Source: Bemisia tabaci (lineage: Eukaryota > Arthropoda > Insecta > Hemiptera > Aleyrodidae). Taken from it: a stretch of 64,000 bases of DNA. Under the pieces are notes generated by a model. That model saw only the letters and a program-made list of their open reading frames with translations. It was not told the origin of the DNA and searched no databases. The translations under genes and the position numbers were made by a program. Where the stretch lies: positions 28,158,098 to 28,222,097 of the forward strand of contig NC_092796.1 of NCBI RefSeq assembly GCF_918797505.1. The letters run 5' to 3'. Positions 24,726 through 35,861 of the stretch are shown piece after piece; positions within the stretch are counted from its first letter, which is position 1, and every line of letters starts with the position of its first letter.

Positions 24726-25069
24726 ATCATCAGCTACCTAACGGATGGTCCGTTGAGTAATCAAAGAAGCCATTTCAACCCGGTTGAAAGAAACTCGTTT
24801 CCGGGTCCGGATGCTCGGAAACATTTTTCACCCGAGGGAGAAAAGGAAAATGTGGGGCTGAAAAAAAGCAAACGGAACCTGTAGCTTTTCCCGTGTTGAC
24901 TGAGGGCCGTGGCTGAGCCGCCCCCCCCCCTCTTTGCGCCCTCTTCCCCCTCATCCGCATCGGTTGTTGCGCCCTTGACCTCGTCAGGAGTCTCCTGTGC
25001 CCGACGCGACCCAACGCAAGTGTAAAAGATGAAAGTTGTGTGCTCGGCTCAGTCGCTTGTTGCGCCCTT
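24726..25069. other. Unassigned DNA
   Basis: No gene seen; a C run lies at ~24922. Confidence 0.4.
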
Positions 25070-25232
25070 CAGTGGCGTGGCGCGAATGATCGATTATCGA
25101 TATCTCGCCTTAGGAGCTATGGTAAAGAATCGATTAATAAGGTGTTCGCTGCGAACACCCTCTTTATCGATCCTTTTCCGTAGGTTTAAATGGCCGATCA
25201 ATCGATATATCGCAAAGCACGCCACGCCACTG
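25070..25232. mobile_element. Family A hAT-like MITE, copy 7
   Basis: Complete ends CAGTGGCGTGGCGCG and CACGCCACGCCACTG. The flanks do not form an 8-bp duplication, which suggests recombination with the neighbouring copy. Confidence 0.92.
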
Positions 25233-25289
25233 TTTGCAACATTGTAGACTTTCTGTCAAACTTTATTGTTTCCTTGGAAAACAATTCAA
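25233..25289 (-). repeat. Inverted copy of the flank of family A copy 5
   Basis: TTTGCAACATTGTAGACTTT CTGTC..TTTATTGTTTCCTTGGAAAAC..TTCAACG is the reverse complement of 19771-19829. Confidence 0.85.
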
Positions 25290-25429
25290 CGATTATCGAT
25301 ATCTCGCCTTTGAAGCTATGGTAAAGAATCGATTATCAGGGTTTCGCTGCGAACATCCTGATGATCGATATTTTTTCATAGGTTGAGTGGCGTAACAATC
25401 GATATATCGCAAAGCACGCCACGCCACTG
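25290..25429. mobile_element. Family A hAT-like MITE, copy 8 (left end missing)
   Basis: Starts inside the element at GATTATCGATATCTCGCC and has an intact right end CACGCCACGCCACTG. Confidence 0.9.
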
Positions 25430-25471
25430 GCGCCCCTCCTCCCTCCGGCCTTTACGACTTTTCTGTGTACT

Positions 25472-25601
25472 TGGGCGTATTTCTGCCGAGAGGAACTATG
25501 TGCATTAAGACATGAGCCCTGAGACCCATAGGAATATGCGCATAGCAAGGCTCACGTCATAATGCACATAGTACCGTTCGGCAGAAATACGTCCAATTCG
25601 A
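25472..25601. mobile_element. Family G foldback, copy 2
   Basis: CGTATTTCTGCCGAGAGGAA CTATGTGCAT left and inverted right (ATGCACATAGTACCGTTCGG CAGAAATACG). Confidence 0.88.
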
Positions 25602-25658
25602 GCATGATAATCGGGAAGGAGCCAGGGTTTTTGGAAAATACTGCTCTGCTTAGTACTT

Positions 25659-25915
25659 AGTCTATCGCTATGTCTAAAGCGATAGACTATAATAAGACAT
25701 GGTTGAAATGGCTGGTTCTTATAGACTAAAGGGGGTCAATGATGGACTAACTGTAGAGTCTCTCGTGGGTTGCCGTCAGTTAGTCTATTATCTACCTCCT
25801 TTGTCCATTGCAACCACCCGCTTCCACCAATATGATCCCTCCATATCTCTTTTCGTCTTCTTTGACTATACTTTTGTCTATCGATTTCAGTGATCGGCAT
25901 AGCTTCATGAGTCAA
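25659..25915. mobile_element. Family F inverted-repeat element, copy 3
   Basis: Inverted relative to copies 1 and 2: AGGGGGTCAATGATGGACTA, TCTCGTGGGTTGCCGTCAGT, ending TATCGATTTCAGTGATCGG. Confidence 0.8.
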
Positions 25916-25961
25916 TTTCACAAATCAGTCCGCAGGGCCTTTGTTTATTGCGCGGTGTTCA

Positions 25962-26129
25962 GCAATGGAGTGGCGTGTTTTGCGATATATCGATCGATTG
26001 ATCTGTCATTTAAACGTATGGAAAAGGATCGATGAGCAAGTTATTCGCTACGGGCACTTTAATAATCGATTCTTTATCACAGCTTCAAACGGAGAAATAT
26101 CGACAGTCGATCATTAACGCACGCTACTG
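25962..26129. mobile_element. Family A MITE, copy 9 (diverged)
   Basis: GAGTGGCGTGTTTTGCGATA start. The right end CACGCTACTGG is decayed. Confidence 0.85.
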
Positions 26130-26721
26130 GCTGTTCAGACATTCACCTGGTATCCACTCTGTATGGAATCACCGCGACCATGCGAAAGCCGCAGCAATTA
26201 TTAAATGAAGAAAAGTTAGGTAAGTTTCAATCGAGTTTTATAGGGCATTTTAAAGTTCGTTGCAGCTTGACGTAATTGCTCTATCGACGTTGGTAAAAGT
26301 TGCGTTTTGCGCGGGAGAATCCGCAATGGAGGCAGTGCGTTAACATCCTTACGACTCGGACACACCGCACATGGGGCTGATTGTGAGCCTCCAGGTTGAT
26401 CGTTATCTTTCTCGGTCACGTATAATAGATCGCTGAGATGTAAAACTTGAGTGATCTTTTATTACCCACCGAGGCCTTGACCTGTCTTTAAGAACTTATT
26501 CGAGTGGTTGGGATAGACCTAACGGCATAGAGTAATTCGTCCTAATTGATACTGAAAAATTAATGTGTATAGTAAAGACAAAAAGCAGAGGAGAGAGAAA
26601 AAACCTGAACAATTAAATACCTCAACATACTTTTAGCGGCCGTACTATTTTTTTTCTTTTTTCATAGAGTTAATGGTGCTGCCAGTATTACTATTCCTAT
26701 TAGATATCGTATTATGAGTCT
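26130..26721. other. Unassigned DNA
   Basis: No supported feature. Confidence 0.45.
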
Positions 26722-27231
26722 ATGAATGGAGATGTTGCATGTGTGAGGAATTTGCGATTTGACAGTTGATTCTTATGTAAAAGTTCGCGAGAAACACGAT
26801 GGTGCCACTGGTTTTCTCTGAAACAGCTCCCAAGCTCAAAAAAAGCTCTCAAGATGAGGCCAAAATGGAGGGGATATCCCACGATATCATGAGATTCCAC
26901 CTCTACATCAAGACAAACTCTCCATGCAAAGATAGGGAGCAAATACATTAGCAGGGTTGTCGTGTTTTCAGTTTTGGAGTCCCCAAATGAAATGGCAGTC
27001 CTGTCAATGTATTTGCTCCCTATCTTTGCATGGAGAGTTTGTCTTGATGTAGAGGTGGACTCTCAGGGTAGGGTGGGATATCCTCTCCATTTTGACCTCA
27101 ACTTGAGAGCTTTCTTTGAGCTTGGGAGTTGATTTCAGAGAAACCAGTGGCACCATCGTGTTTCTCGCGAACTTTTACATTAGAATCAACAGTCAAATCG
27201 CAAATTCCTCACACATGCAACATCTCCACTT
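26722..27231. mobile_element. Family I foldback element
   Basis: Two ~215-bp inverted arms (GGAGATGTTGCATGTGTGAG.. against ..CTCACACATGCAACATCTCC) around a ~70-bp centre near 26960. The arms differ by scattered changes and a small indel. No coding capacity. Confidence 0.92.
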
Positions 27232-27564
27232 CAATAATAAGCCGCAGATAGGTAACTTCGTGAAAATTTCATGCACTTCTCATACAGCACCACTTAACAG
27301 GACGAATCCACGTTGACGAATTTTATTTTTGGCCACTGTGCGAGGCGTTGGCGGCGAGGTAGCTATGCAGTAGAGCACAAGAGCAGGTCGAGGACGGCTG
27401 GTTGGATGCTGGGACCTGGAACCGATACCAAACTGGCATGTTGAATGCTCTCAACCTTAAACTGTCACTGGGTACCCTTCGTTCCGCCATCATATCGTGC
27501 TTTATTATTGCTAATACTCTCAACGACAACCATCAACTACTGACCAGATCACGGATCAGTAGCG
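27232..27564. other. Unassigned DNA
   Basis: No supported feature. Confidence 0.4.
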
Positions 27565-27718
27565 AGGCTTCAATGGTCGACTATCGATGTTTCCTCATTT
27601 GAAGCCGCAGCAAAGAATCGATTATCAGAGTGCCCGTTGCGAACACCCTATGTATCGATCCTCTTCCATAGGTTTAAACGGCAGATCAATCGATCTATCG
27701 CGAAACAACACCGTCACG
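27565..27718. mobile_element. Family A MITE, copy 10 (ends decayed)
   Basis: GACTATCGATGTTTCCTCAT, GTTGCGAACACCCTATGTAT and CAATCGATCTATCGCGAA in family order. Confidence 0.85.
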
Positions 27719-27817
27719 GATCATGATCCAGATCTACAATCCCTCGCTCATTGCCTCACCGTTGTCATATCCGCGTGGCTCTGTCGAAAATTCCTCTCCC
27801 GGTTCCTCTATAGCCAC

Positions 27818-27981
27818 CAGTGGCGTGGCGTGAAGGATCGATTATCGATAATTCCCCATTTGAATCTGTTGTAAAGAATCGATTATTTAGGTGTTCGCTG
27901 CGAACACCCTGTTAATCGATCCTTTCCCATAGGTTTAAATGACAGATCAATCGATATATCGCAAAGCACGCCACGCCACTG
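27818..27981. mobile_element. Family A hAT-like MITE, copy 11, perfect target duplication
   Basis: 164 bp bounded by CAGTGGCGTGGCGTG and CACGCCACGCCACTG. ATAGCCAC is present exactly on both sides (27810-27817, 27982-27989). Confidence 0.97.
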
Positions 27982-27989
27982 ATAGCCAC

Positions 27990-28512
27990 GTTTCAAAATC
28001 TCAGATTCTGCTTTATTTTACGTTTTTCTTTAAAAACTAACGAAATAACCTTTCGAAATTTCCCTAGAATATTTTGAATGAGCGAGAAAAATTTGCAGAA
28101 ATTTATACAGTTGAAAACTGCGGATATTTACAATGTTATAACCGGAAAAGCGCGTTTGTCGGTAACCATTAATATCTTTTCACCACGCAAGTAAATCACA
28201 AAACAGAGAATTAACAAACATCTCCGTAAAAAAAATTGCGTTTTCAATATTCAATTATATATTTATTTGTAAAATGTCAGGAGAAAACGGTGGTATTGCC
28301 GGTCCCATCTAAAATTGACTTTCAAGCTCAAAAAATGTTTACAAAGTTTCGATGTAGTAAAAGAGAGCATAGGGTGGGATTATTGACAGGGGCCCGAAAT
28401 CTTGGAATCTCGGTCGTTAAAGGCCCCACGACACGCAAAATTCCAGACTTAGGGCCTTTTTAAATCTGTCTTCTAGACTCCAAGAACCCTCGGGGGAACT
28501 GAAATTTAGACA
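27990..28512. other. Unassigned DNA
   Basis: AT-rich, no supported feature. Confidence 0.45.
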
Positions 28513-28514
28513 AA

Positions 28515-29471
28515 CCCTGGTAAAAATTGGCGATAGGAGCTGCGTTTCAAAATACCATAGGAGTTCTTATTGCCAACTGAAGAGGGCGATAGAGAATCGT
28601 ATAGCTGGCTGTAGAAAGTGGGAAAAATCATACGGCGGGGCTACACGAAGCGATACAAAATTATACAGCCGGGCTATAGTTCCTATCGCCCGGCTTTACA
28701 CTATATCGCCTGCCTGTTGTTTTTTCGCCATCGGCTATAAAAGGCTATAAGAAATTGTGTAGAAATTCTTGCGCTTTGTAAATCCTTAAGTTTGTACGAA
28801 ATCACCTTAATATTTACAAAACGCACATTATATATTTTCCTTTACTACATATTTTTTTTCATCAATTAAAATGAGAATAATCCACACAGAGTGTGCAAAC
28901 ATTTCAAAGTCATGAGTTGAAAAACGCTGACTCCGCGAGATTGAATATTAGAACCTACACAAAGCGGAGCGGCGGCGCGCTGGCGCCTACAAACCTAACA
29001 GGGATACCTCACGCGTTGCGCAATGCGTGAAGTATCCCTGTTAGGTTTGTAGGCGCCAATGCGCGTTCAGCGCCGGCTGCCCGCCCGCCGCGCCGCGCCG
29101 CAGCGTACCGCGGCGCTTGAAGCAACTATTTCGCACCAGAGATATTGCACAGTATCATACGAAATTGAAGGCGCTCCAACATATTAGGAATGGCAGGCAT
29201 CCTTCAAAAGTACGGAGCTTTCCTCGCAAATTAAATCAAGATACTGCGGCCCAAAAAGAGAGCGGTAGTCCAATACCTCACTAAGTCCTAGCATCCGTAA
29301 TTAGTGACGTTTAGCATACACTTTATCGCCAGGCTGTTGCTTAATCGCCATCGGCTATAAAAGGCTACAAGAAATTGTGTTGCCGGCTACAGAAGCTATT
29401 GGAAATCTTACAGCCGGCTGTAGGTCTATGGTATTTTGGAACACAGATTCTACTGCCAATTTTTACCAGGA
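28515..29471. mobile_element. Family B transposon with CCCTGG ends, copy 3
   Basis: CCCTGGTAAAAATTGGCGAT start, ACTGCCAATTTTTACCAGG end (last G changed), AA on both sides. Contains the inner ~480-bp segment shared with 14355-14740 and 20490-20985. Confidence 0.88.
28982..29057 (+). repeat. Conserved long hairpin, copy 3
   Basis: GGCGCCTACAAACCTAACAG GGATAC pairs with GTATCCCTGTTAGGTTTGTA GGCGCC, loop near TTGCGCAA. Confidence 0.9.
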
Positions 29472-29720
29472 AAATAGCCGAGGGGACCGGAGGCGCGAGA
29501 CCCTGGCTAATCCGGCCCTGCGGCCCCTGGAGGAGCACTCCTCCCCCCTGTTGTATGAGAGACACCCCCAACAAACTCACCATCGGTCAAACTGCGCAGA
29601 GATACGGCTAGGTACTCATATCAAACAAGGTGCCTATCATCAGTCATAATTAGGCGAATCTGAGCGATGACTTTCAGAAGTAACTTTTCCACTGTAGGGC
29701 AGATAGCTATACCGGGTCTC

Positions 29721-29973
29721 TGAAATGGACTGCGTTTAGCAGAGAGGAACCAAGTCATATCAGCTATTGCCTTTAATTAGGCAGTTTCATTTTTTAGAAG
29801 AGAACGTTTGTGCGGGTTCCTTTGAAAATGTTAAGGCATTTTCCTGTGCTACGCAGAAAACTTACTGAAATTTGCCCCAAAATCCGCACCACCGTTTTCA
29901 TGTAAAAAATTAACCTGCCCAATTAAATTTGGTAATAGCTGATGCGACTTGGTTCCTTTCTGCTTAACGCAGT
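29721..29973. mobile_element. Family J foldback, copy 2
   Basis: TGAAATGGACTGCGTTTAGC AGAGAGG left; CCTTTCTGCTTAACGCAGT right. AGCTATTGCC occurs on both arms. Confidence 0.85.
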
Positions 29974-30106
29974 GAAAATTGTACATATAATGTCTCTGCT
30001 TGTAATTGACCATCCATAAGTTTTGAACCCCCAAAATAAAAGTTTCCACCTGTCGCCAAGGGGTCAGCGAAAGATCTCGCCTTCTTCTGTCGAATTGGAA
30101 CGCTCT

Positions 30107-30368
30107 TGAAATGGACCGCCTTTAGCAGAAAGGGACCAGGCCACATCAGCTATTGCCAAATTCAAATGGGCAATTCAATTTTTTACAAAAGAACGTTAGT
30201 GCGGATTCCTTCGAGTATTTTAAGGAATTTGCTTCGTATATACTACGTAGAAAATTCACTGACAATTGCTTAAGAATCTCCACTACTGTTTTCATGTAAG
30301 ACATTAATTGTCCGATTAAATTTAACAAAAGCTGATGCGGCTTGATTCCTTTCTGCTTAAGGCGGTCC
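30107..30368. mobile_element. Family J foldback, copy 3
   Basis: TGAAATGGACCGCCTTTAGC AGAAAGG left; CCTTTCTGCTTAAGGCGGTCC right. Confidence 0.85.
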
Positions 30369-30538
30369 TAATCCGAGAGAGCAACACGGCAACACCCCAT
30401 AATAAAGTCATCAGAGGCTGCAAACTGCGCACGGTTCGAAGCCTGGGTGTAATACACGCAAGCGGCAAGCCATGCGGACGAGCTTGAAAAACGCGCTTCA
30501 CTCAGCGTGAACATGTTGATTCGTTGTCACCGACCAAC

Positions 30539-31219
30539 ACTGCCGCGCTAAGGAAGAACGCCGTATGAACATTTGAGAGTTGCCAAATTTCCTTGGATAA
30601 AATTTTTATTTTAGAGGAAACTCAAGAATATTTTTTCTTGATATTTTCAGACACTTTACAGTTTTTTTTTTCACATTTTCAGACACTTACACTTAGAAAA
30701 AAAATATCGGTGTATTTACTAAGAAAAGGGTAATATTACCAAGAATTCAGGGTTCTATTTGATCCCAGTTTTATCTTGGTGAAATTACCATTTATGGAAT
30801 TGGTAATATCTCGGTAAAATTATTGAACTTTCTTGGTAATTTTACGGGACCTTGGTAAAAACGCCAATATTTTTTATCGACTGTGGTATAATTACCGAAA
30901 TAAAATGACGAAGTTACCGGGAATTGATTACCAGTAAAAGTGGTATTCTTACCTGAAAAAATGGTAAAAATACCGGTTTTTAGGTAAGCTTACCAGTCTG
31001 TCTTGGTAAAATTACCAATAATTGGTAAAAAAAAGTGAGATGGTAAAGGTACCAATGGACCTTGGTAAAAACGCCGAGAATTTTTTTTTCAGTGTAGATC
31101 GAATTGCAAACAAAATCATCTGAAAAATATTTAAGAATTTTCCTGAAAATTAGTGATTTTCCTGAGGAAATTTGGCAACGTCTGAAGGCTCTTACGGCGT
31201 TTTTCCTTAGCACGACACA
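30539..31219. mobile_element. Family C foldback, copy 8, split by a TA-flanked element
   Basis: ACTGCCGCGCTAAGGAAGAA start and TACGGCGTTTTTCCTTAGCA end enclose a normal family C body plus the 405-bp insert at 30690-31094. Confidence 0.9.
30690..31094. mobile_element. TA-flanked MITE built of GGTAA/TTACC motifs
   Basis: Ends CACTTAGAAAAAAAATATCG and the complement of CACTGAAAAAAAAATTCTCG, with TA on both sides, as in Tc1/mariner-type MITEs. The interior is an irregular series of GGTAA..TTACC pairs (for example GGTAAGCTTACC, GGTAAAATTACC). Confidence 0.85.
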
Positions 31220-31654
31220 GTAATCGGTCGGTGTGAACGACGCGACGCACAGAAACACGAGGATTTGCGCTCATTGACTACATGACAGGTTGCGTCAAAC
31301 TTTTCAGCTTCCCTGACATTCCTGTTGCTGCGTTGAACTAGCTCACGTTCCAGTTCCTGCTGCATCTGCTCCTGGGTGGATTCACGATAGCTGGAATAGT
31401 TTTGTCGCCGTTATAGACAACACATTTTTCGGTCATATTTTTAGTAGAAATGATAATCACTTGTTGAGCGTTGACTTCCGAAAGTTACTTTTACACTGTA
31501 GGAGGGATAGCCGTGTACGGTCCCTGAAATACACTGTCTCCGATCGCGAATTTTATAGGGAATTTTTATGTAAAATTTCAAAAACGCAGATCTCGTTGTT
31601 CGGCGTTATGGACCTCCCGTAATAATTTGCGGTTTAAATTGAAAATTACTCATG
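31220..31654. other. Unassigned DNA
   Basis: No supported feature. Confidence 0.4.
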
Positions 31655-31755
31655 GGTCATGATCATGCAAATTCAAAACGCCTTCAATTTTCGATGTATG
31701 CAACACGGACATTCACAGTGTACGAATAGTTGCATCAAGGCGTTACTTATCACCA
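31655..31755. repeat. Family E short repeat, copy 2
   Basis: AACGCCTTCAATTTTCGATG TATGCAACACGGAC..GAATAGTTGCATCAAGGCGTTACTT, opposite orientation to copy 1. Confidence 0.75.
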
Positions 31756-31771
31756 ACGACGCGGTGCGCGG

Positions 31772-31935
31772 TAGTGGCGTGGCGTGCTATGCGATATATC
31801 GATTGTCATGCCATTCAAGCCTATGGAAAAGGATCGATAAACAGGGTGTTCGCAGCGAACATCTTAATAATCGATTCTTCGCCATAGGTTTAAATGGCAA
31901 AACAATCGATACATCGCAATTCACGCCACGTCCCT
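31772..31935. mobile_element. Family A hAT-like MITE, copy 12
   Basis: TAGTGGCGTGGCGTGCTATG start, CACGCCACGTCCCTG end; the flanks (GTGCGCGG, GCTGCGCGG) are similar. Confidence 0.9.
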
Positions 31936-33380
31936 GGCTGCGCGGTGCCTCCTTCGTCCTCCTTCGTCGAAAGTACTACTTCCGCGTGCCTTGCTCTACC
32001 TTTCTCGGCGAAATTCGTGACATTTTTCTTTATCTAACATTCCTCACATCTTTTTCCGATGATTGGACTTACATCGCGGAACTTTTAAGGACTACCCTGG
32101 CCATTTAAGTTAGAGAATGACCCCTTCTAAGCAAAATTAATTCATTCGAGAGGTGTTTAAAAAATCTTGCATCCTCTGAGAGCTCCTTGGAACCTCCCCC
32201 CCCTCTTTATCAGGAAGGGAACCCCGTCCTCTTTTTGGCCGGGCCCCACCCCGGAAAATTTGGAGCCAGTCCACCTACGGAGTTCGTTGTTTAATTTATC
32301 CAAAACTAAAGAGAGTTTCTCAGTCTGTGTCCTATCTTGCTCACAGTTTCGCAGAATGCTAGTCAAGGAACTAAAGTTTGTCAAATTTGACGTAAATTTC
32401 ACGTCTTTGCTGAGCCGATCGCGTCTGCGAGGAGCGATAAAGGGAGCCCTCGCGCAAATGCTTCGTAAAATGTCGTAAGAACCGCCAAAGCGGCGCCGAG
32501 GAGATCCCAGAGGCGGCAAAAGTTCTGGCCATTAAATAGCGATATCATAAAATATGCCCGCTATGCAGCCCTCTCCGTTTTGCCGATGCAGGACACAGCT
32601 CCCCTCGGCTGCGCGTTATTCATTTGAGGATGATTTGGGTCAAAGTATTATGAGTTCAGATTAGTGAGTGTTCAGCATCGAAAACTGAGAATCAATATTT
32701 TTACCCCACCCCGGTTTTTCCACTATAACGAATAATCGGTCTCTGGTATAGAGGCGTAAGTCCAAATCAAGAAATTTTGCATCCCTCCCCCCCTCTGAAC
32801 GGTACTCACATTTCTGAGATTTTTTTTTTTATTTTGGAAGAAAGATCAATGCCTCGAATTCGTGTACCTGTCCAACGGTTACATCTCCATACTTCACTTG
32901 GTAAACAATAATGTGTACCATTTTCAAAATTCGCTTTAAGTCTTTTTCTCTTTACTCACAAATAATATCTTAATTTTATTTATTTCCTTAAATAGGGGCG
33001 TAGGTAAGTTCAAAGTTTCAAATTAGCCTAATAAGCGTTCCAAAAGTTTTTCCTCCAAAAATCATTTCAGGACTTTCAAGTAGATGTTGACTCGTCCAAC
33101 GAACATACCAGAAAAGTTTTGTCATCCGTCTTGAGAAGAAAATCAATTTTTGCCTCCCCTGTAAGATTTACGTTTACTTTAACCCCCTTAATTCTTTACA
33201 CCCTTGTACCAGACACCAATTCAATTTGAATTTCCACAGTATGTAACAATTTTTTTTCTGCTACACGGCTACACCTATTTCACATATCTGTTTTATGGTA
33301 GTATGGGTTGCATATACCAATACGTGCAGGCGCTTGGTGTTCTCATAGCATGAACCGTCGCGTCGCCTCATAAGTTGCAG
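31936..33380. other. Unassigned DNA
   Basis: Overlapping opposed open frames at ~32157-32519 are unrecognised. No feature called. Confidence 0.45.
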
Positions 33381-33547
33381 CAGTAAAGGCGAGGCGACAA
33401 TGATCGATTATCGATATTTCTCCATTTGAAGCTATGGTAAAGAATCGATTGTTACGGTGTTCGTTTCTAACACCCTATATATCGATCCTTTTCCATAGGT
33501 TTAAATGGCCGATGAATCGATGTATCGCAAAGCACGCCACGCCACTG
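33381..33547. mobile_element. Family A hAT-like MITE, copy 13, perfect target duplication
   Basis: Left end changed to CAGTAAAGGCGAGGCG, right end CACGCCACGCCACTG. AGTTGCAG is exact on both sides (33373-33380, 33548-33555). Confidence 0.96.
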
Positions 33548-33664
33548 AGTTGCAGGTGAATGGTTAGGTGTCATTCCCTTGAGCAATGAGGGCCGAGAAA
33601 GCAAAGTGCATAGAGCAAGAGCTGCAAAGGGATAGCCGTCGGCGTCCTCTGCAAGTAAGTAGTA

Positions 33665-33917
33665 GTCCGTGCTAAGTAAAAACGCGGTATGAGCCATCAG
33701 GTGTTGCCAAATTTCCTTCGACTAATCACGAATTTCCAGGAAAATTTGTGAAAATTTCTCCTCCGATTTTTCGCGGGATTCCGTTCTCAATTTGATCTGA
33801 AAATTCTGGAAATTTCAAGTAGAATTATTAAAAAATGTATACGAAAATAAATAATTCAAAGGAGAAATTTAGCAACATTCGAATGCTCATACGGCTTTTT
33901 TACTTGGGACGGCAGTA
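33665..33917. mobile_element. Family C foldback, copy 9
   Basis: GTCCGTGCTAAGTAAAAACG start, TTTTACTTGGGACGGCAG end. Confidence 0.88.
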
Positions 33918-34357
33918 TGGAGCTGCACGACCTGGCAACGAGGGCTGCTTTTAATCAGGAAAAAACAAATCATCGTGTAGCTGCTCTCAAGTATAAAATT
34001 AGCGATTCCGCTTCTGAAAACAATGCGTTTCATGCTTGGAAGTGAGTTTTTCCACCCGTGAGCTTTTACTCGGAGGCGGATGGCATTTATGTCAAGATGT
34101 AACTCGGGAAGTAATTATCGAGGATAACATTTCTTTCCCTCGAGTAGGGGCGAAAATATTTTCGAGACCGCGAGATAATAATAGAGGCAATGTAATCGAG
34201 CGCGGCAAATGTTTAGTTGGGCCGTTCCTAAATCATTTTGTAACGCACGTTTTCGGCATTTTTGACCCCCTCCCCCTCGTAACGCTCTTGTGACGTATAA
34301 GCCTAATAACACGTAAAAACAGGATCGTCTTCTCCCGGCCAAAGTATCCCAAGCGCC
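33918..34357. other. Unassigned DNA
   Basis: No supported feature. Confidence 0.4.
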
Positions 34358-34600
34358 ATGCGGCGCACAGAGGATCGTGTCAATCAGAGAGGTCGGACAT
34401 GACATTTTGACCAAAACTGCAAATTTTCATGTTTAATCCGTCACATTTTGAACTTTAAGGGGTGCTTCTGGAAGGAAACTTTGCGAGAAAACCAATGGAG
34501 CCACTTTTGGAACCTCAAAGTCTTGTATAAATGGAGTTATACGCATTTCAAGTTGCCAAATTTTGTCCAACCTCTCCTATTGACTCGATCCACTGTGCGG
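34358..34600. mobile_element. Family D foldback, copy 3
   Basis: ATGCGGCGCACAGAGGATCG left, GACTCGATCCACTGTGCGG right. Confidence 0.9.
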
Positions 34601-34992
34601 AGTTTAAACATTCCCGCCGTCATTTTATCTTTTACAGAGGAACTGCCCAACGAAGTTGTCGGAAAATTTCACTGAATTTTCTTTGTGCTGCCGATAAAAT
34701 TCAGTGAAATTTTCGAACAGATTCGAGCGACAATTTATCAGTAAAAATAATATTGAGACGGAACTTTTTGGCGCTTGCGATACTTCGGCCGGAAGGTGAC
34801 GAAATGACATAACGCTTCCCTCGACCTTCCCTCCCCCTTGAGCGATACGTATTTTAGGTACGGCTTCTTATCCTGGGGACCAGGGCCCCTCAGTTCCGCC
34901 TACAGGAACCTCCTGCTTTCATAGACGGCTCTAATCAGCGGAGTTGACTCAAAAGAAAAAGTGGCCGCTTAGCTGCGACAGATCCCGCACGC
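34601..34992. other. Unassigned DNA
   Basis: Contains a short inverted pair (AAAATTTCACTGAATTTT near 34665 and 34697). No gene seen. Confidence 0.4.
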
Positions 34993-35208
34993 CGCGCCGC
35001 ACGGTAGACCAAGCCAATAGGAGACAAAATTTGAACACTTTACACGCTTTTAACTCCGGGTATACAAAAAGTCAAGGTTCTGCAAGTGGTTTACATTGGT
35101 TTCCTCGTAAAATTTTCTTCTCTAAGCACCCCTTGAAATTTAAAATGTGACTAAATAAACATTAAAATTTGCAACCTCTCCAATCGACTCGATCCACCGT
35201 GCGCCGCG
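34993..35208. mobile_element. Family D foldback, copy 4 (diverged)
   Basis: GCGCCGCACGGTAGACCAAG left, CGACTCGATCCACCGTGCGC right; several internal deletions. Confidence 0.8.
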
Positions 35209-35353
35209 CTTTGCCGGGTCACGCTCATTGCGAGTCACAACGCCACCGCCGCAGTGCCGCTCCCGCGTTGCCAGGTATGGCAATCCGGAGAGGATCAAGA
35301 GGAGTTGAAAGGAAGAAGAATAGGAGGAGGAGGAAGAAAGAGATGGAAGTGTG

Positions 35354-35595
35354 CTGCTGTCCTAAGAATGAACGCCGTATCTGCAATCAGGCCTTTCCAT
35401 TTGTCCTCCGACAAATCACGAATTTCCAGGAAAATTTGTGAATATTTCTCCGCCCAGTTTCCAGTAGGGTGGCTCTGAAAAGTCTGACAGTTTCAAGGAG
35501 AAATTTTCAACAATTTCTTCAAAAATAAATATTTTTGAAGAAGGAATTTGGCAACATTTGAACGCTTCCACGTCGGTTTTACTTAGCGCGGCAGT
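35354..35595. mobile_element. Family C foldback, copy 10 (diverged)
   Basis: CTGCTGTCCTAAGAATGAAC GCC start, TTTTACTTAGCGCGGCAG end. Confidence 0.83.
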
Positions 35596-35688
35596 GTGAC
35601 GCTCGCGCCGCGTCAAAGTTTCGCTCCGCGCTTTCGTGCTTTCGTGCTTTGGGCTTTCGGCGGCGCGAACTCGCAGAGGGGTCACGTC

Positions 35689-35851
35689 CAGTGGCGAGGC
35701 GTGAGAATCGACCATCGATACCATCCAATTTGAAGCTACGGCGAAGAATCGATTGTTATGGTGTCCGTTACAAACGCCCTGACGATCGATCTTTTTCCAT
35801 GGCTTCAGATGGGAGATCAATCGATACATCGCAAAGCACGCCACGCCACCG
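35689..35851. mobile_element. Family A hAT-like MITE, copy 14
   Basis: CAGTGGCGAGGCGTGAGAAT start, CACGCCACGCCACCG end. Confidence 0.9.
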
Positions 35852-35861
35852 GTGAAGCGGC

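Noticed and set aside
31659..32108. 149-codon open frame on the plus strand
   Set aside because: Most of it is family E and family A repeat translated; no domain recognisable.
32157..32519. Opposed 103- and 120-codon open frames
   Set aside because: Overlapping on both strands, no recognisable motif, no splice context; treated as chance.
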